From contig NZ_JANFDA010000009.1 of NCBI RefSeq assembly GCF_040493455.1, positions 1 to 64,000 of the forward strand: a DNA stretch of 64,000 nucleotides, in the 5' to 3' direction. The notes under the pieces are model-generated. The model saw nothing but the letters and a program-made list of their open reading frames with translations, had not been told where the DNA came from and searched no databases. The position numbers and the translations under genes are program-made. Every line of letters starts with the position of its first letter. The first letter of the stretch is position 1. This stretch comes from Microcosmobacter sp040493455. GTDB taxonomy: Bacteria > Bacteroidota > Bacteroidia > Flavobacteriales > Flavobacteriaceae. Below, piece by piece: positions 16,271 to 24,453 of the stretch.

Positions 16271-18679
16271 ATGCAAAAATTATTAATTCTCCTTGCTGTA
16301 GCATGTTTTTGCTATTCTTCTGCTCAAATTTCAATTAAAGGGACTGTTATCGATGAGTCTTCTAATCCTATCTCTTTTGCTAATGTTTTAGTAAAAAAAC
16401 AATCTGACTCTACTCTTGTAAAAGGAAGCATCACTGAAGCTAATGGTAAGTTTGAAATGACACTTACTGCTCAAAACGATTACATACTAATTGTATCTTA
16501 CTTGGGCTACGCTGAAGCATCTTTCAGTTTTTCGGAGTCTAAAAACTTTGGAGATATTATTCTAAAAGAACAAGCAGAACAATTGGAAGGAGTTACTGTT
16601 ACATCGCAAAAACCATTTCTACAACGAGAACAAGATAAGCTAGTGGTTAATGTTGAAGGCAGTATTGTAAGTGTTGGTAATTCTACCATGGAAATCATTG
16701 AAAAATCTCCAGGGATTATTGTTGACCAGAATGATAACATCTCGCTTAGTGGCAGATCTGGAGTCAGGGTTTATATAGATGGCAGAGATACTAGACTACA
16801 AGGCGAGGATTTGGCTAACCTCCTACGGAGCATGCCATCATCTAATATAGAGAAGATTGAAATAATAACGAATCCCTCTGTAAGATATGAAGCTCAGGGC
16901 AATGCTGGTATTATAAATATTGTCACTAAGAAAGGGAAGTTTTATGGTACTAATGGAAGTCTTACGCTTAGTCCTGGTCACGGGCGCTATTTTAGGTGGA
17001 ATAATAGTATAAATGCCAATCATAGAACTGAGAAATTAAATATCTATGGCCAATATGCATTTGCTAAACGAAATCAATATCAAGAAATCGTGATAGATAG
17101 AGCGTTTTTTGAAGAAGGACAAGTAGTATCAAAATATGATTTACAAAATGATTTTGAGCTACCTCTCGAAAATCATTCTGGTCGATTGGGATTGGATTAC
17201 TTCTTATCGGATAAAACAACCATTGGTGTTTTGCTTTCAGGATTAAAAAATATTAATGAGAATGATTCATTCAGTATGATTAATGGTTTTACACCAAATG
17301 ACATGCTCATTTCTGAAGAAGAAACAAAAACAGATATAAAGTCTAAGTGGAATCAGCTAACAGGAAACTTGAATATGCAACACAAGTTCAATAATAAGAG
17401 TAGCTTAGAAATTAATTTTGATGCAGCTAGATATGATAATTCTTCCGACCAACGTTTTGTATCCAATTTTTTGTTCACTGAAAACAACGTTCAATTTCAA
17501 GATATTTTGACTGGTGATGTGGATGGGTTTCTAAATCTGTATGGCATCGCTATAGATTACACGCTTCCTTTTCAGAATAAAAACAAATTAGAAGTGGGTT
17601 GGAAAAATACCTTGGTTAAAACGGACAATGATCTTCAATACTTTAATCTTGCCAATGGAACTACTACTGTAAATACAGATTTAAGCAACCATTTTATATA
17701 TGATGAAGCCATATATGCAGCCTACATCAGCTATAACATCAACAAGGAAAAGTGGAATGCTCAATTGGGCATACGTGCAGAAAACACCTTTATTAAAGGG
17801 AATCAATTGACAACGCAAGAGTCTTTTAAGAATGACTATATCAACATATTTCCTACTGCATCATATAACTACTCTTTTAATGAAAATAGCGTTTTGGGCA
17901 TCTCTGTTGGAAGGCGTATAGATCGTCCTAGTTACAGTCAACTAAATCCATTCAGAACTTTTGTTAATACGAACACTTATAGAGAAGGAAATCCTTTTCT
18001 AAATCCGCAATACACATGGACAGGCGAGCTTAATTATACGCTTAAACAGCGCTATTATTTTGCATTCAATTTTGGTTATACCATCGACAATCTAAACATG
18101 GCTATTTTACAAGACGGGAATGATGAAGTTGTTGTCGTAAGACCAATAAACATTAGTAATTTAAAAAGCTATTCTTTCGTTGCTAGTGTTCCTGTTAAGT
18201 TCTTTAAATGGTGGCAAAGCAATTGGAATCTCAATGCTTCGATGAATGATTTTGACGGTGACATTGATGGCTTTAATTTCAACAGAAACAATCCAATTGT
18301 GAGCTTAAATTCTAGTCACAACCTCAACCTTGGTAATGGCTATAGATTGCAAATAAGTGGATTTCATGTCTTCCCACATTATGCTAGTGTCACCGAAATA
18401 GAAACCATATCTTCTATTTCTATTGGAGCACAGAAGAATATCCTAAAAAACAAGGGTACCGTTCGAATAAATATTAGTGATATTTTTTGGAATCAGTACC
18501 CTACTGGTCGAACTCGGTTTGGTAATATCGATGATGCTTTCACGAGTTATAGAGATACACGTTATGCTACTCTATCTTTTACCTGGCGATTTGGAAAACA
18601 AACCGTAAGATCTGAACGTCGTCGATCGTCGCAGGTACAGGATGAACTCAATAGAGCTAGGCAGCAATCGAATAACTAA
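16271..18679 (+). CDS. TonB-dependent receptor-type outer-membrane beta-barrel protein
   Basis: The 802-residue protein has a signal peptide, a carboxypeptidase-regulatory-like domain (about 20-105, ISIKGTVIDESSNPISFANV), a plug-like domain (about 110-220 with GRSGVRVYIDGRD and YEAQGNAGIINIVTKKG) and a long beta-barrel ending in aromatic-rich strands. It matches the outer membrane beta-barrel (OMP_b-brl_3-like) receptors of Bacteroidota, which import ligands with TonB energy. No SusD partner is next to it. The gene is divergent from the metalloprotease operon, with matching operators, and ends 3 bp from the convergent S8 gene. Uptake of peptides released by the neighbouring proteases is the natural inference. 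Confidence 0.85.
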   Translation: MQKLLILLAVACFCYSSAQISIKGTVIDESSNPISFANVLVKKQSDSTLVKGSITEANGKFEMTLTAQNDYILIVSYLGYAEASFSFSESKNFGDIILKEQAEQLEGVTVTSQKPFLQREQDKLVVNVEGSIVSVGNSTMEIIEKSPGIIVDQNDNISLSGRSGVRVYIDGRDTRLQGEDLANLLRSMPSSNIEKIEIITNPSVRYEAQGNAGIINIVTKKGKFYGTNGSLTLSPGHGRYFRWNNSINANHRTEKLNIYGQYAFAKRNQYQEIVIDRAFFEEGQVVSKYDLQNDFELPLENHSGRLGLDYFLSDKTTIGVLLSGLKNINENDSFSMINGFTPNDMLISEEETKTDIKSKWNQLTGNLNMQHKFNNKSSLEINFDAARYDNSSDQRFVSNFLFTENNVQFQDILTGDVDGFLNLYGIAIDYTLPFQNKNKLEVGWKNTLVKTDNDLQYFNLANGTTTVNTDLSNHFIYDEAIYAAYISYNINKEKWNAQLGIRAENTFIKGNQLTTQESFKNDYINIFPTASYNYSFNENSVLGISVGRRIDRPSYSQLNPFRTFVNTNTYREGNPFLNPQYTWTGELNYTLKQRYYFAFNFGYTIDNLNMAILQDGNDEVVVVRPINISNLKSYSFVASVPVKFFKWWQSNWNLNASMNDFDGDIDGFNFNRNNPIVSLNSSHNLNLGNGYRLQISGFHVFPHYASVTEIETISSISIGAQKNILKNKGTVRINISDIFWNQYPTGRTRFGNIDDAFTSYRDTRYATLSFTWRFGKQTVRSERRRSSQVQDELNRARQQSNN

Positions 18680-18682
18680 CTC

Positions 18683-20227
18683 TTAATTTTCTAAAGCCAT
18701 TTTTATTGCCGATTCTGCATTGAGTATCGCACCTGTAACACTCAATGATTCAAATGGCACTTCTTTATTATTATCTGGACGTTTTACTTTTAAATCTATT
18801 GGTGTGGCGGATTTCAATATGATATGTCTTACTTGTTTGGCTGATAATTTTGGAAAATAGCTACGAATTAATGCAGCTACACCAGCCACCATCGGACTAG
18901 CCATACTGGTACCATTATATTTTGAATATGTACTGTTGGGTGTTGTAGAATATATTTGGTAACCAGGTGCAAAAATGTCTACAAAGTACTTATCGAAGTT
19001 TGAAAATGATGCCACAAAATTTTCATTGAAGTTATACGTAGTTGCACCGACTTCTATCCAATTCTTTGGTGTTTTCTTTCCTAAGAATCCTCTTCTTTCA
19101 AACTCTTTGTGAGGGAAATTATTAGTACCATCTAGTTCAGACGCAGCATTCCCAGCAGCATGTACTAATAATACGTCTTTTCGTTGTGCATATCGAACGG
19201 CATCATCTACAATCTTCTTGTTCCATGAAAAGGCTTTACCAAAACTCATGTTAATTACTTTGGCGCCATTATCTACTGCATAGTAAATCGCATTTGCTAC
19301 ATCCTTATCACGTTCGTCACCATTGGGCACTGTTCTTATGGACATAATTTTTACGTTATTAGCTATGCCTCTCATACCAATATTATTGTTGGTGTCTGCT
19401 CCAATAATGCCTGCTACATGCGTACCATGAGCAGAGTCTGGTCCTTTACTATCGCTACAACCATAGTGTTTTTCATTTTGGTTTTCATAGTTGTCTTTAA
19501 TGATGCTTCGTCCATCAAAATCTGGGTTGTAATAAAAGTTAATAGCATCATCATAAAATGTCTTTGCAGCCTGTAATTGTTGCTTATAACTTTCTAGAGT
19601 CCCTCCATTATTTACATATTGTGATAGTGCTTTGGCCGTAGCTTCTATATCTGGATCCTTAGTAACGATGTCACTAAATCTATTTCCAGATACTTCATTA
19701 GGATAGAGCTTTTCGAGTAGTGCAATGTTATCAATACTTTCTTGGGCTGCTCTTTGGCTTTTTAGGTAGTTTTCTCTGGAAGATGCATACGCTTTTACTG
19801 CTTTAATAAACGTATTCTTATCGCCTTTGTAGCCTTCGCCTGCAGCAAAAATCCTAGTTTCTTCAAGAGTTTCTCCTGTAATATTTTCTCCATTCGGATT
19901 ACCCAAAAAGCTCCAACCATGGATATCGTCTACATAACCATTTTGATCATCATCAATACCGTTATTGGGAACTTCATCTTCATTAACCCACATTACATTT
20001 TTTAAATCTTCATGATCATGATCTACTCCAGAATCTATCACTGCCACAATCACTGTTTCAGAAGCCTTCCCTTCTAGTAATGATAATGCTTCGTTAGTTG
20101 ATATTCCTTTATAGCCATCATTATTAGTGCTTACATGATGCCAATCATTCGGAAATTCTTGTTGTCCTGAAATTGTGGTAATAAAAAATAAAGTCAAGCA
20201 AATGACTGTAAGTGCTTTAGTATTCAT
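18683..20227 (-). CDS. Secreted S8 subtilisin-like protease
   Basis: The 514-residue protein has a signal peptide and the subtilase triad: Asp65 (VIDSGVDHDH), His267 (HGTHVAG) and Ser441 (NGTSMASP), with the oxyanion Asn at HAAGN (Asn360). About 200 residues separate Asp and His, where ordinary subtilisins have 30-40; the extra part (about 115-255) is mostly helical and charged and looks like a lid or inhibitor insertion, seen in some Bacteroidota subtilases. No T9SS sorting domain is present, so it is probably periplasmic. It is transcribed alone from a promoter with the shared operator and is preceded by the second AraC gene. Confidence 0.9.
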   Translation of the reverse strand: MNTKALTVICLTLFFITTISGQQEFPNDWHHVSTNNDGYKGISTNEALSLLEGKASETVIVAVIDSGVDHDHEDLKNVMWVNEDEVPNNGIDDDQNGYVDDIHGWSFLGNPNGENITGETLEETRIFAAGEGYKGDKNTFIKAVKAYASSRENYLKSQRAAQESIDNIALLEKLYPNEVSGNRFSDIVTKDPDIEATAKALSQYVNNGGTLESYKQQLQAAKTFYDDAINFYYNPDFDGRSIIKDNYENQNEKHYGCSDSKGPDSAHGTHVAGIIGADTNNNIGMRGIANNVKIMSIRTVPNGDERDKDVANAIYYAVDNGAKVINMSFGKAFSWNKKIVDDAVRYAQRKDVLLVHAAGNAASELDGTNNFPHKEFERRGFLGKKTPKNWIEVGATTYNFNENFVASFSNFDKYFVDIFAPGYQIYSTTPNSTYSKYNGTSMASPMVAGVAALIRSYFPKLSAKQVRHIILKSATPIDLKVKRPDNNKEVPFESLSVTGAILNAESAIKMALEN

Positions 20228-20230
20228 TGT

Positions 20231-20294
20231 ATTTTAATTTGGTTTTCAACCAAATTAAAATGTAGGATTATAGGGAAATTGTAAAAATTAGACA
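20231..20294 (-). promoter_or_regulatory. Promoter of the S8 protease: operator plus 14-bp palindrome
   Basis: On the minus strand TGTCTAATTTTTACAA (20294-20279), 21 bp, then TAATTTGG (20257-20250). The start of the operator is 52 bp from the coding start, against 53 bp at the M28 gene. The -7 element lies inside a perfect palindrome (arms of 14 bp, 20231-20244 and 20248-20261, loop of three) that ends four bases before the ATG, so a second, repressing protein may bind here. Confidence 0.7.
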
Positions 20295-20299
20295 CCTAA

Positions 20300-21148
20300 T
20301 TAATTAGACCATCTTACCGATAGCATTTGAAGGTATTTCTCTTCTGAAGCACTGATTTCTTTATCAAAAAAGTTTCTTGGAGATAGCGATGTGAATTTTT
20401 TAAAGTCTCTTATAAAGTGTGATTGATCAAAAAACCCTAGCTGAAGTCCTATTTGAGTTAAACTCTCATGTTTATTATTCATATGAAGGTTTACAGCTGC
20501 ATTGAAACGCACAATCCTAATGTAGGTTTTGGGAGATATACCGAGGTACTTATCAAATAAACGTTCAATCTTTTTGTAATTGGTATTGAACGTTTCGGTC
20601 AACGACTGAAAACGAACTTCTCCTCTGTACGAATAAATATATTCCACAATAGATTCGAACAAAAAATGATCATCATCCAGACCATATTTCGATAATGCTA
20701 ACAGTATATAATCTTCTACTGCTTTTATCTTTTTATCTACACCTTCTGCTTCAAATACCTTGCTTTCCAAATCCATTAAATCCAAATTACCCAGCAGATC
20801 AATTTCCACAAACAAATCTTTGAACTCCTTACTCGTCAATCCTGTGAACAGATGGAATCCACAAGGGTTTATCTTAATCCCAAAAGCCGAAGTACTTCCT
20901 TTGGTAAAATAATAATTGATAGGCTTAGTCTTTTGCCCAAAAATCGTGGACTTCTTTAGTGTAATTGGAGGATTGTTAATTGACGTGCTGCGCCTAAGAT
21001 TTTTTTCGTCAATAAATAACAACCCGAATGTACCATCTGGCACAACCAAATCTGTAATATCCTCGATAATATATCTGCTATCTATTTCAAAATAGCTATC
21101 GATATACTTCGAATAGAATTCGCTAGGATAATATTCTTTAAAATACAT
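20300..21148 (-). CDS. AraC-family regulator (DUF6597-like sensor domain)
   Basis: The 282-residue protein has an N-terminal domain of the DUF6597 kind (YYPSEFYSKYIDSYFEID at the start, then PDGTFGLLF and GIKINPCGFHLFTG) and a C-terminal AraC DNA-binding domain (about 170-265) with LTQIGLQLGFFDQSHFIRDFKKF and LSPRNFF. It ends 6 bp from the operator of the S8 gene and is transcribed towards it, so read-through is possible. Because the shared operator lies directly beside this gene, it is the leading candidate for the regulator of the protease locus. Its own upstream region holds no clear copy of the operator. Confidence 0.85.
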   Translation of the reverse strand: MYFKEYYPSEFYSKYIDSYFEIDSRYIIEDITDLVVPDGTFGLLFIDEKNLRRSTSINNPPITLKKSTIFGQKTKPINYYFTKGSTSAFGIKINPCGFHLFTGLTSKEFKDLFVEIDLLGNLDLMDLESKVFEAEGVDKKIKAVEDYILLALSKYGLDDDHFLFESIVEYIYSYRGEVRFQSLTETFNTNYKKIERLFDKYLGISPKTYIRIVRFNAAVNLHMNNKHESLTQIGLQLGFFDQSHFIRDFKKFTSLSPRNFFDKEISASEEKYLQMLSVRWSN

Positions 21149-21275
21149 AATCGTATATGAATACTCAATGTGTATCGAAAATTTACAATTTGTTACTTAA
21201 CTAAGAGGTGAAAAACGGTGCGTTAACATAAAAATAACACTTTTGCATTGGTATTGAAGCACATTAAAAAGCAGC

Positions 21276-21309
21276 AAAAAAGCCTTGATCAAAATTTGAT
21301 TAAGGCTTT
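21276..21309 (-). terminator. Terminator of the FG-GAP T9SS gene
   Basis: On the minus strand AAAGCCTTAATCAAA pairs with TTTGATCAAGGCTTT (one wobble) and is followed by a run of Ts. It lies about 110 bp after the stop at 21422. The rest of the 21149-21421 spacer is AT-rich and shows no gene. Confidence 0.8.
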
Positions 21310-21421
21310 AGTGTATACAATGAATATTTTTTCAAACCGAATATTTGCTTGTTTGATGATATGACAAGAATCTTACATAGAATGAAACTAACTGTAACTT
21401 AATTATACAAAAATGCTCCCG

Positions 21422-22987
21422 TTATCGCTTTATAAGCCTTAGTGTTATTCCCGACATATCATCACCATATAATTTTATGATGTAAACCGATGCCTTTAGA
21501 TCATCTATTGAGATCTTTTCAAAATCGCCTTTAATAGTCTTTATCAGCTGTCCGTTTAGTCCATAAAACTCAACACTATCTAAACCACTTATATCTCCAA
21601 GAATATTAACATTGTCTTGGGCAGGATTTGGATAAAGTTTAACGCCTATTTGCTGTTCGATGTTCGATATGCTTAGATTAGAATCATTAATATAAATATA
21701 GGCCGATCCACTGCTAAACAAACTATTCTGACCATTCTCATCTTCATCTTCAAAGTGCACGCCAACAATTATGTAGTCTTCAGTTAGGGCAACAGCTGTA
21801 GCAAAATTATCTTGTGCCTCTCTATCTGAGGCAATAATTTTATCGGTCTCAGACCAAACATCATTAGTGTCATTTTCAAAAATATAAGCTGACCCTGCAT
21901 TATTTAAGGTATTTAGGCCGTCACTGTCTTCATCTTCTTTGTAAGCACCTATGACTATGTAATCCCCACGAATTGCTACGCTATAGCCGAACTGGTCTCC
22001 CAATGCACGATCAGAAGGCACTAATTTCTGTAATTGACTCCAGCTAGAGCCGTCTTTTTTATAAATATATGCCGATCCCGAACTGCTCAAATTATTGTTA
22101 CCATTGATATCATCCTCTTCTAAATATGCTCCTACTATCAAATAATTGCCATCAATTGATACTGAATAGCCAAACTCATCATCTTCTTCTCTATCCAAAG
22201 CGGTTAGCTTCTGTGTCTCTAACCAACTACCTCCCATTTTTTCAAAAACATATACGGAACCAGAATTGTCGAGAACATTATTACCATTCGAATCGTTGTC
22301 CTCAAAATGTGAACCTATGACCGCATGATTCCCCTGTATATCTACAGCATACCCAAACCAATCATCATTATCTCGGTCGGAAGCGACTAGCTTCTTTATT
22401 TGAGTCCATGAGTTATTTATACGTTCAAATATGTATGCAGATCCAGGTTCGTCTAAGCTATTACCACCAAACTCATCTTCCTCTTCATTATACGCACCTA
22501 CAATTGCTGCATTGCCATCTATAGCTACTGAAAACCCGAATAAATCATTATTTTCACCATCGGAAGATTCTAATTTTATGACTTCACTCCACACATTTCC
22601 CGTACGCTCAAAAATATAAGCTGTTCCGGCTACATTTTCCGGTGCGCCAACAATGATATAATCACCACTTATATCTACCGAAGTACCAAATTCATCATTA
22701 GATGAGCGGTCCGAAGCCACTATTTTTTGAACTTCTGACCAATTTCCATCATTATCTCTTCTAAATACATATGCAGCTCCTGCCTGTGACATTAAGTTGC
22801 CCCCACTTTGGTCACTATCCTCTAAACGAGCTCCGATGACGGCATATTCTCCATCGATAGCGACAGCGTACCCAAATTGATCATCTGTTTGCCTATCTAA
22901 TGCCACAATTTTAGAGACTTCTTGCCAATTTTGGGACCAACTATAAATTGTTACAAAACTTAATACGAGTAGTAGTTTACATTTCAT
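21422..22987 (-). CDS. FG-GAP beta-propeller protein with T9SS sorting domain
   Basis: The 521-residue secreted protein has a signal peptide and seven repeats of about 55-60 residues with the pattern D-R-x-x-x-D-x-F-G-x-x-V-(A/D)-I-x-G-x-Y-x-(V/I)-(V/I)-G-A, each followed by an acidic E-D-x-D-x-x-G-x-N loop and a GSAYIF strand; this predicts a seven-bladed FG-GAP propeller. The last ~75 residues (LYPNPAQDNVNI to the end) are a type A T9SS sorting domain, so it is exported through the outer membrane and attached at the surface. It is divergent from the sigma-factor gene and its promoter resembles those of the repeat protein and CHAT genes. Confidence 0.85.
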   Translation of the reverse strand: MKCKLLLVLSFVTIYSWSQNWQEVSKIVALDRQTDDQFGYAVAIDGEYAVIGARLEDSDQSGGNLMSQAGAAYVFRRDNDGNWSEVQKIVASDRSSNDEFGTSVDISGDYIIVGAPENVAGTAYIFERTGNVWSEVIKLESSDGENNDLFGFSVAIDGNAAIVGAYNEEEDEFGGNSLDEPGSAYIFERINNSWTQIKKLVASDRDNDDWFGYAVDIQGNHAVIGSHFEDNDSNGNNVLDNSGSVYVFEKMGGSWLETQKLTALDREEDDEFGYSVSIDGNYLIVGAYLEEDDINGNNNLSSSGSAYIYKKDGSSWSQLQKLVPSDRALGDQFGYSVAIRGDYIVIGAYKEDEDSDGLNTLNNAGSAYIFENDTNDVWSETDKIIASDREAQDNFATAVALTEDYIIVGVHFEDEDENGQNSLFSSGSAYIYINDSNLSISNIEQQIGVKLYPNPAQDNVNILGDISGLDSVEFYGLNGQLIKTIKGDFEKISIDDLKASVYIIKLYGDDMSGITLRLIKR

Positions 22988-23015
22988 GCTATTCTAATTT
23001 TAGACTGTTCTTATC

Positions 23016-23050
23016 TTCTAATTGATGTTTACAAGCATGAGAAGTAAACA
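23016..23050 (-). promoter_or_regulatory. Candidate sigma-module promoter of the FG-GAP gene
   Basis: Read on the minus strand this 35-base stretch starts TGTTTACTT and ends ACATCAATTAGAA, with the start ATG 28 bp beyond. Aligned without gaps to 24393-24427 it keeps TGTTTACTT and ACAT-AATTAGAA. Part of it is a palindrome, TGTTTAC (23026-23032) with GTAAACA (23044-23050), so a -35-like box also faces the sigma gene, though without the AATTAGAA half. Confidence 0.55.
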
Positions 23051-23110
23051 ACTTTCTCTATTTTTATATTTTTACATGAAATGCTTACTTAATTTCTCCT
23101 TAATCATTAA

Positions 23111-23662
23111 ATGGTAGACGAACAACTTATCAAAGGGTTAAAAAATGGTGATTCAAAGGCATTGGAAATCATTTATACCAGATACAGAAAGGACTTTATA
23201 AGTTTTGCTAGTAGGTATTCCATTTCCGAAGATAGTATCGTAGATATATATCAAAATGCAATTATAGCACTCAGAGATAATGCGATTAAAGGAAAAATTG
23301 AAAACTTAAAAAGTGAACTTAAAACGTACCTATTCAGCATAGGAAAGTACATGATATTTGAACATTCTAGAAAGCAACAGAAAGTTCATTTGGTTGAGGA
23401 TGTTAGTTATTTTGACATAAAGGATATTAACCTATCTGACCTTACTTTGGAAACCTCTGAATTGACGGAGGAGCAAAAGTTGTTGCACAATGTGTTTAAG
23501 AATATGGGGGGCAAGTGTAAAGAAATTTTGACCTTATTTTATTACAGAGGACTTGATCTCGAAGAGATAATGATAAAACTAAATTATAATAACAAAGATG
23601 TGGTTAAGAGTCAAAAGTCTCGCTGTTTAAAGTCATTGAGATCAATGATGTTAAATCAATAG
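23111..23662 (+). CDS. ECF-like sigma-70 family RNA polymerase sigma factor
   Basis: The 183-residue protein has a region 2 (about 5-90: AFE..YxRYRxDFISFASRY, D-I-Y-Q-N-A-I-I-A-L) and a region 4 (about 125-180: CKEILTLFYYRGLDLEEIMIKL..N-K-D-V-V-K-S-Q-K-S-R-C-L-K-S-L) and lacks regions 1 and 3, as in ECF sigma factors. It should direct RNA polymerase to a small set of promoters. The next gene, two bases downstream, encodes an anti-sigma-like membrane protein. The matching motif before the FG-GAP, repeat-protein and CHAT genes is the proposed target. Confidence 0.85.
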   Translation: MVDEQLIKGLKNGDSKALEIIYTRYRKDFISFASRYSISEDSIVDIYQNAIIALRDNAIKGKIENLKSELKTYLFSIGKYMIFEHSRKQQKVHLVEDVSYFDIKDINLSDLTLETSELTEEQKLLHNVFKNMGGKCKEILTLFYYRGLDLEEIMIKLNYNNKDVVKSQKSRCLKSLRSMMLNQ

Positions 23663-23664
23663 TT

Positions 23665-24384
23665 ATGAATAATGATGAATTAATAGCGCTGTATATTTCT
23701 GGAAAACTCACGGAAGAACAACAAATCGAATTTGATCGTTTGGTCAAAAACGATGAAGATTTCGCTAATGAAGTGAAGTTTCATGAAGACTTGAAGGTTG
23801 TTGCTACAAAAGAAGCTCACGATACAGTCAAGTCAGAATTAATTACTATTGAAGAGAACTTAGCTAATACTAAAACGTTTAGTAAAACATGGCTCGTAGC
23901 TGCCAGCATAGCGTTGATAGCAACATTATCTGGGTATTGGATGTTCAAAAATAATGACGTGAATCATCAAGATCTGTATTCAGAATATTTTCAACCATAT
24001 CGTAATGTTGTGCAGCCTATTGTTCGAGGTGATAATTCTAAAGATTTGAAATACTCAGCATTTAAGGCCTACGAAGCTAAAGAGTATACTGTTGCTTTAA
24101 ATCTTTTTGATTCACTCTTACAAACTACACATGATGCTTCTATTAGTTTTTATAAGGCTAATGCCTTAATGCAACTCAATGAGCATGATAAAGCAATTTC
24201 TATTTTAGAATCTCACTTAGATCTTGGTAATAATCTGGCAGATAAAAAAAATTGGTACCTAGCTTTGGCATATTTAAACACAAATAGACCGGAACAAGCT
24301 AAAGAACAACTCCGCAAGTTACTTGCCACAACATCTCAGTTCAAAAGAAAGGAAGCTCAAAAGCTACTTAAAAAAATAGAATAA
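23665..24384 (+). CDS. Anti-sigma-like membrane protein with periplasmic TPR domain
   Basis: The 239-residue protein has an N-terminal cytoplasmic part (1-72) with ELIALYISGKLTEEQQIEFD, the usual beginning of short anti-sigma factors, one membrane helix (about 75-94) and a periplasmic part with about three TPR-like helix pairs (about 125-235: ALNLFDSLL, KANALMQLNEHDKAISILES, YLALAYLNTNRPEQAKEQL). It overlaps functionally with the sigma gene two bases upstream. The topology (sigma-binding tail inside, TPR outside) fits an anti-sigma factor whose outer half is read by another periplasmic protein; the TPR-CHAT protein at 26453-29293 is the obvious partner. Confidence 0.75.
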   Translation: MNNDELIALYISGKLTEEQQIEFDRLVKNDEDFANEVKFHEDLKVVATKEAHDTVKSELITIEENLANTKTFSKTWLVAASIALIATLSGYWMFKNNDVNHQDLYSEYFQPYRNVVQPIVRGDNSKDLKYSAFKAYEAKEYTVALNLFDSLLQTTHDASISFYKANALMQLNEHDKAISILESHLDLGNNLADKKNWYLALAYLNTNRPEQAKEQLRKLLATTSQFKRKEAQKLLKKIE

Positions 24385-24392
24385 CTGTTTTG

Positions 24393-24427
24393 TGTTTACT
24401 TTTTGCTTTGGTTGACATTAATTAGAA
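24393..24427 (+). promoter_or_regulatory. Candidate sigma-module promoter of the repeat-protein gene
   Basis: A 35-base stretch beginning TGTTTACTT and ending ACATTAATTAGAA lies 26 bp before the ATG at 24454. It matches the FG-GAP promoter (23050-23016) in 23 of 35 positions without a gap, with all differences in the spacer, and the -35-like box is 61 bp against 63 bp from the start codon. Confidence 0.55.
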
Positions 24428-24453
24428 AACCATTCTAATAAACAACCAAAATT

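Noticed and set aside
21422..22987. Spaced DNA repeats of about 170 bp
   Set aside because: They are codon-level echoes of the seven FG-GAP propeller blades and not an independent element.
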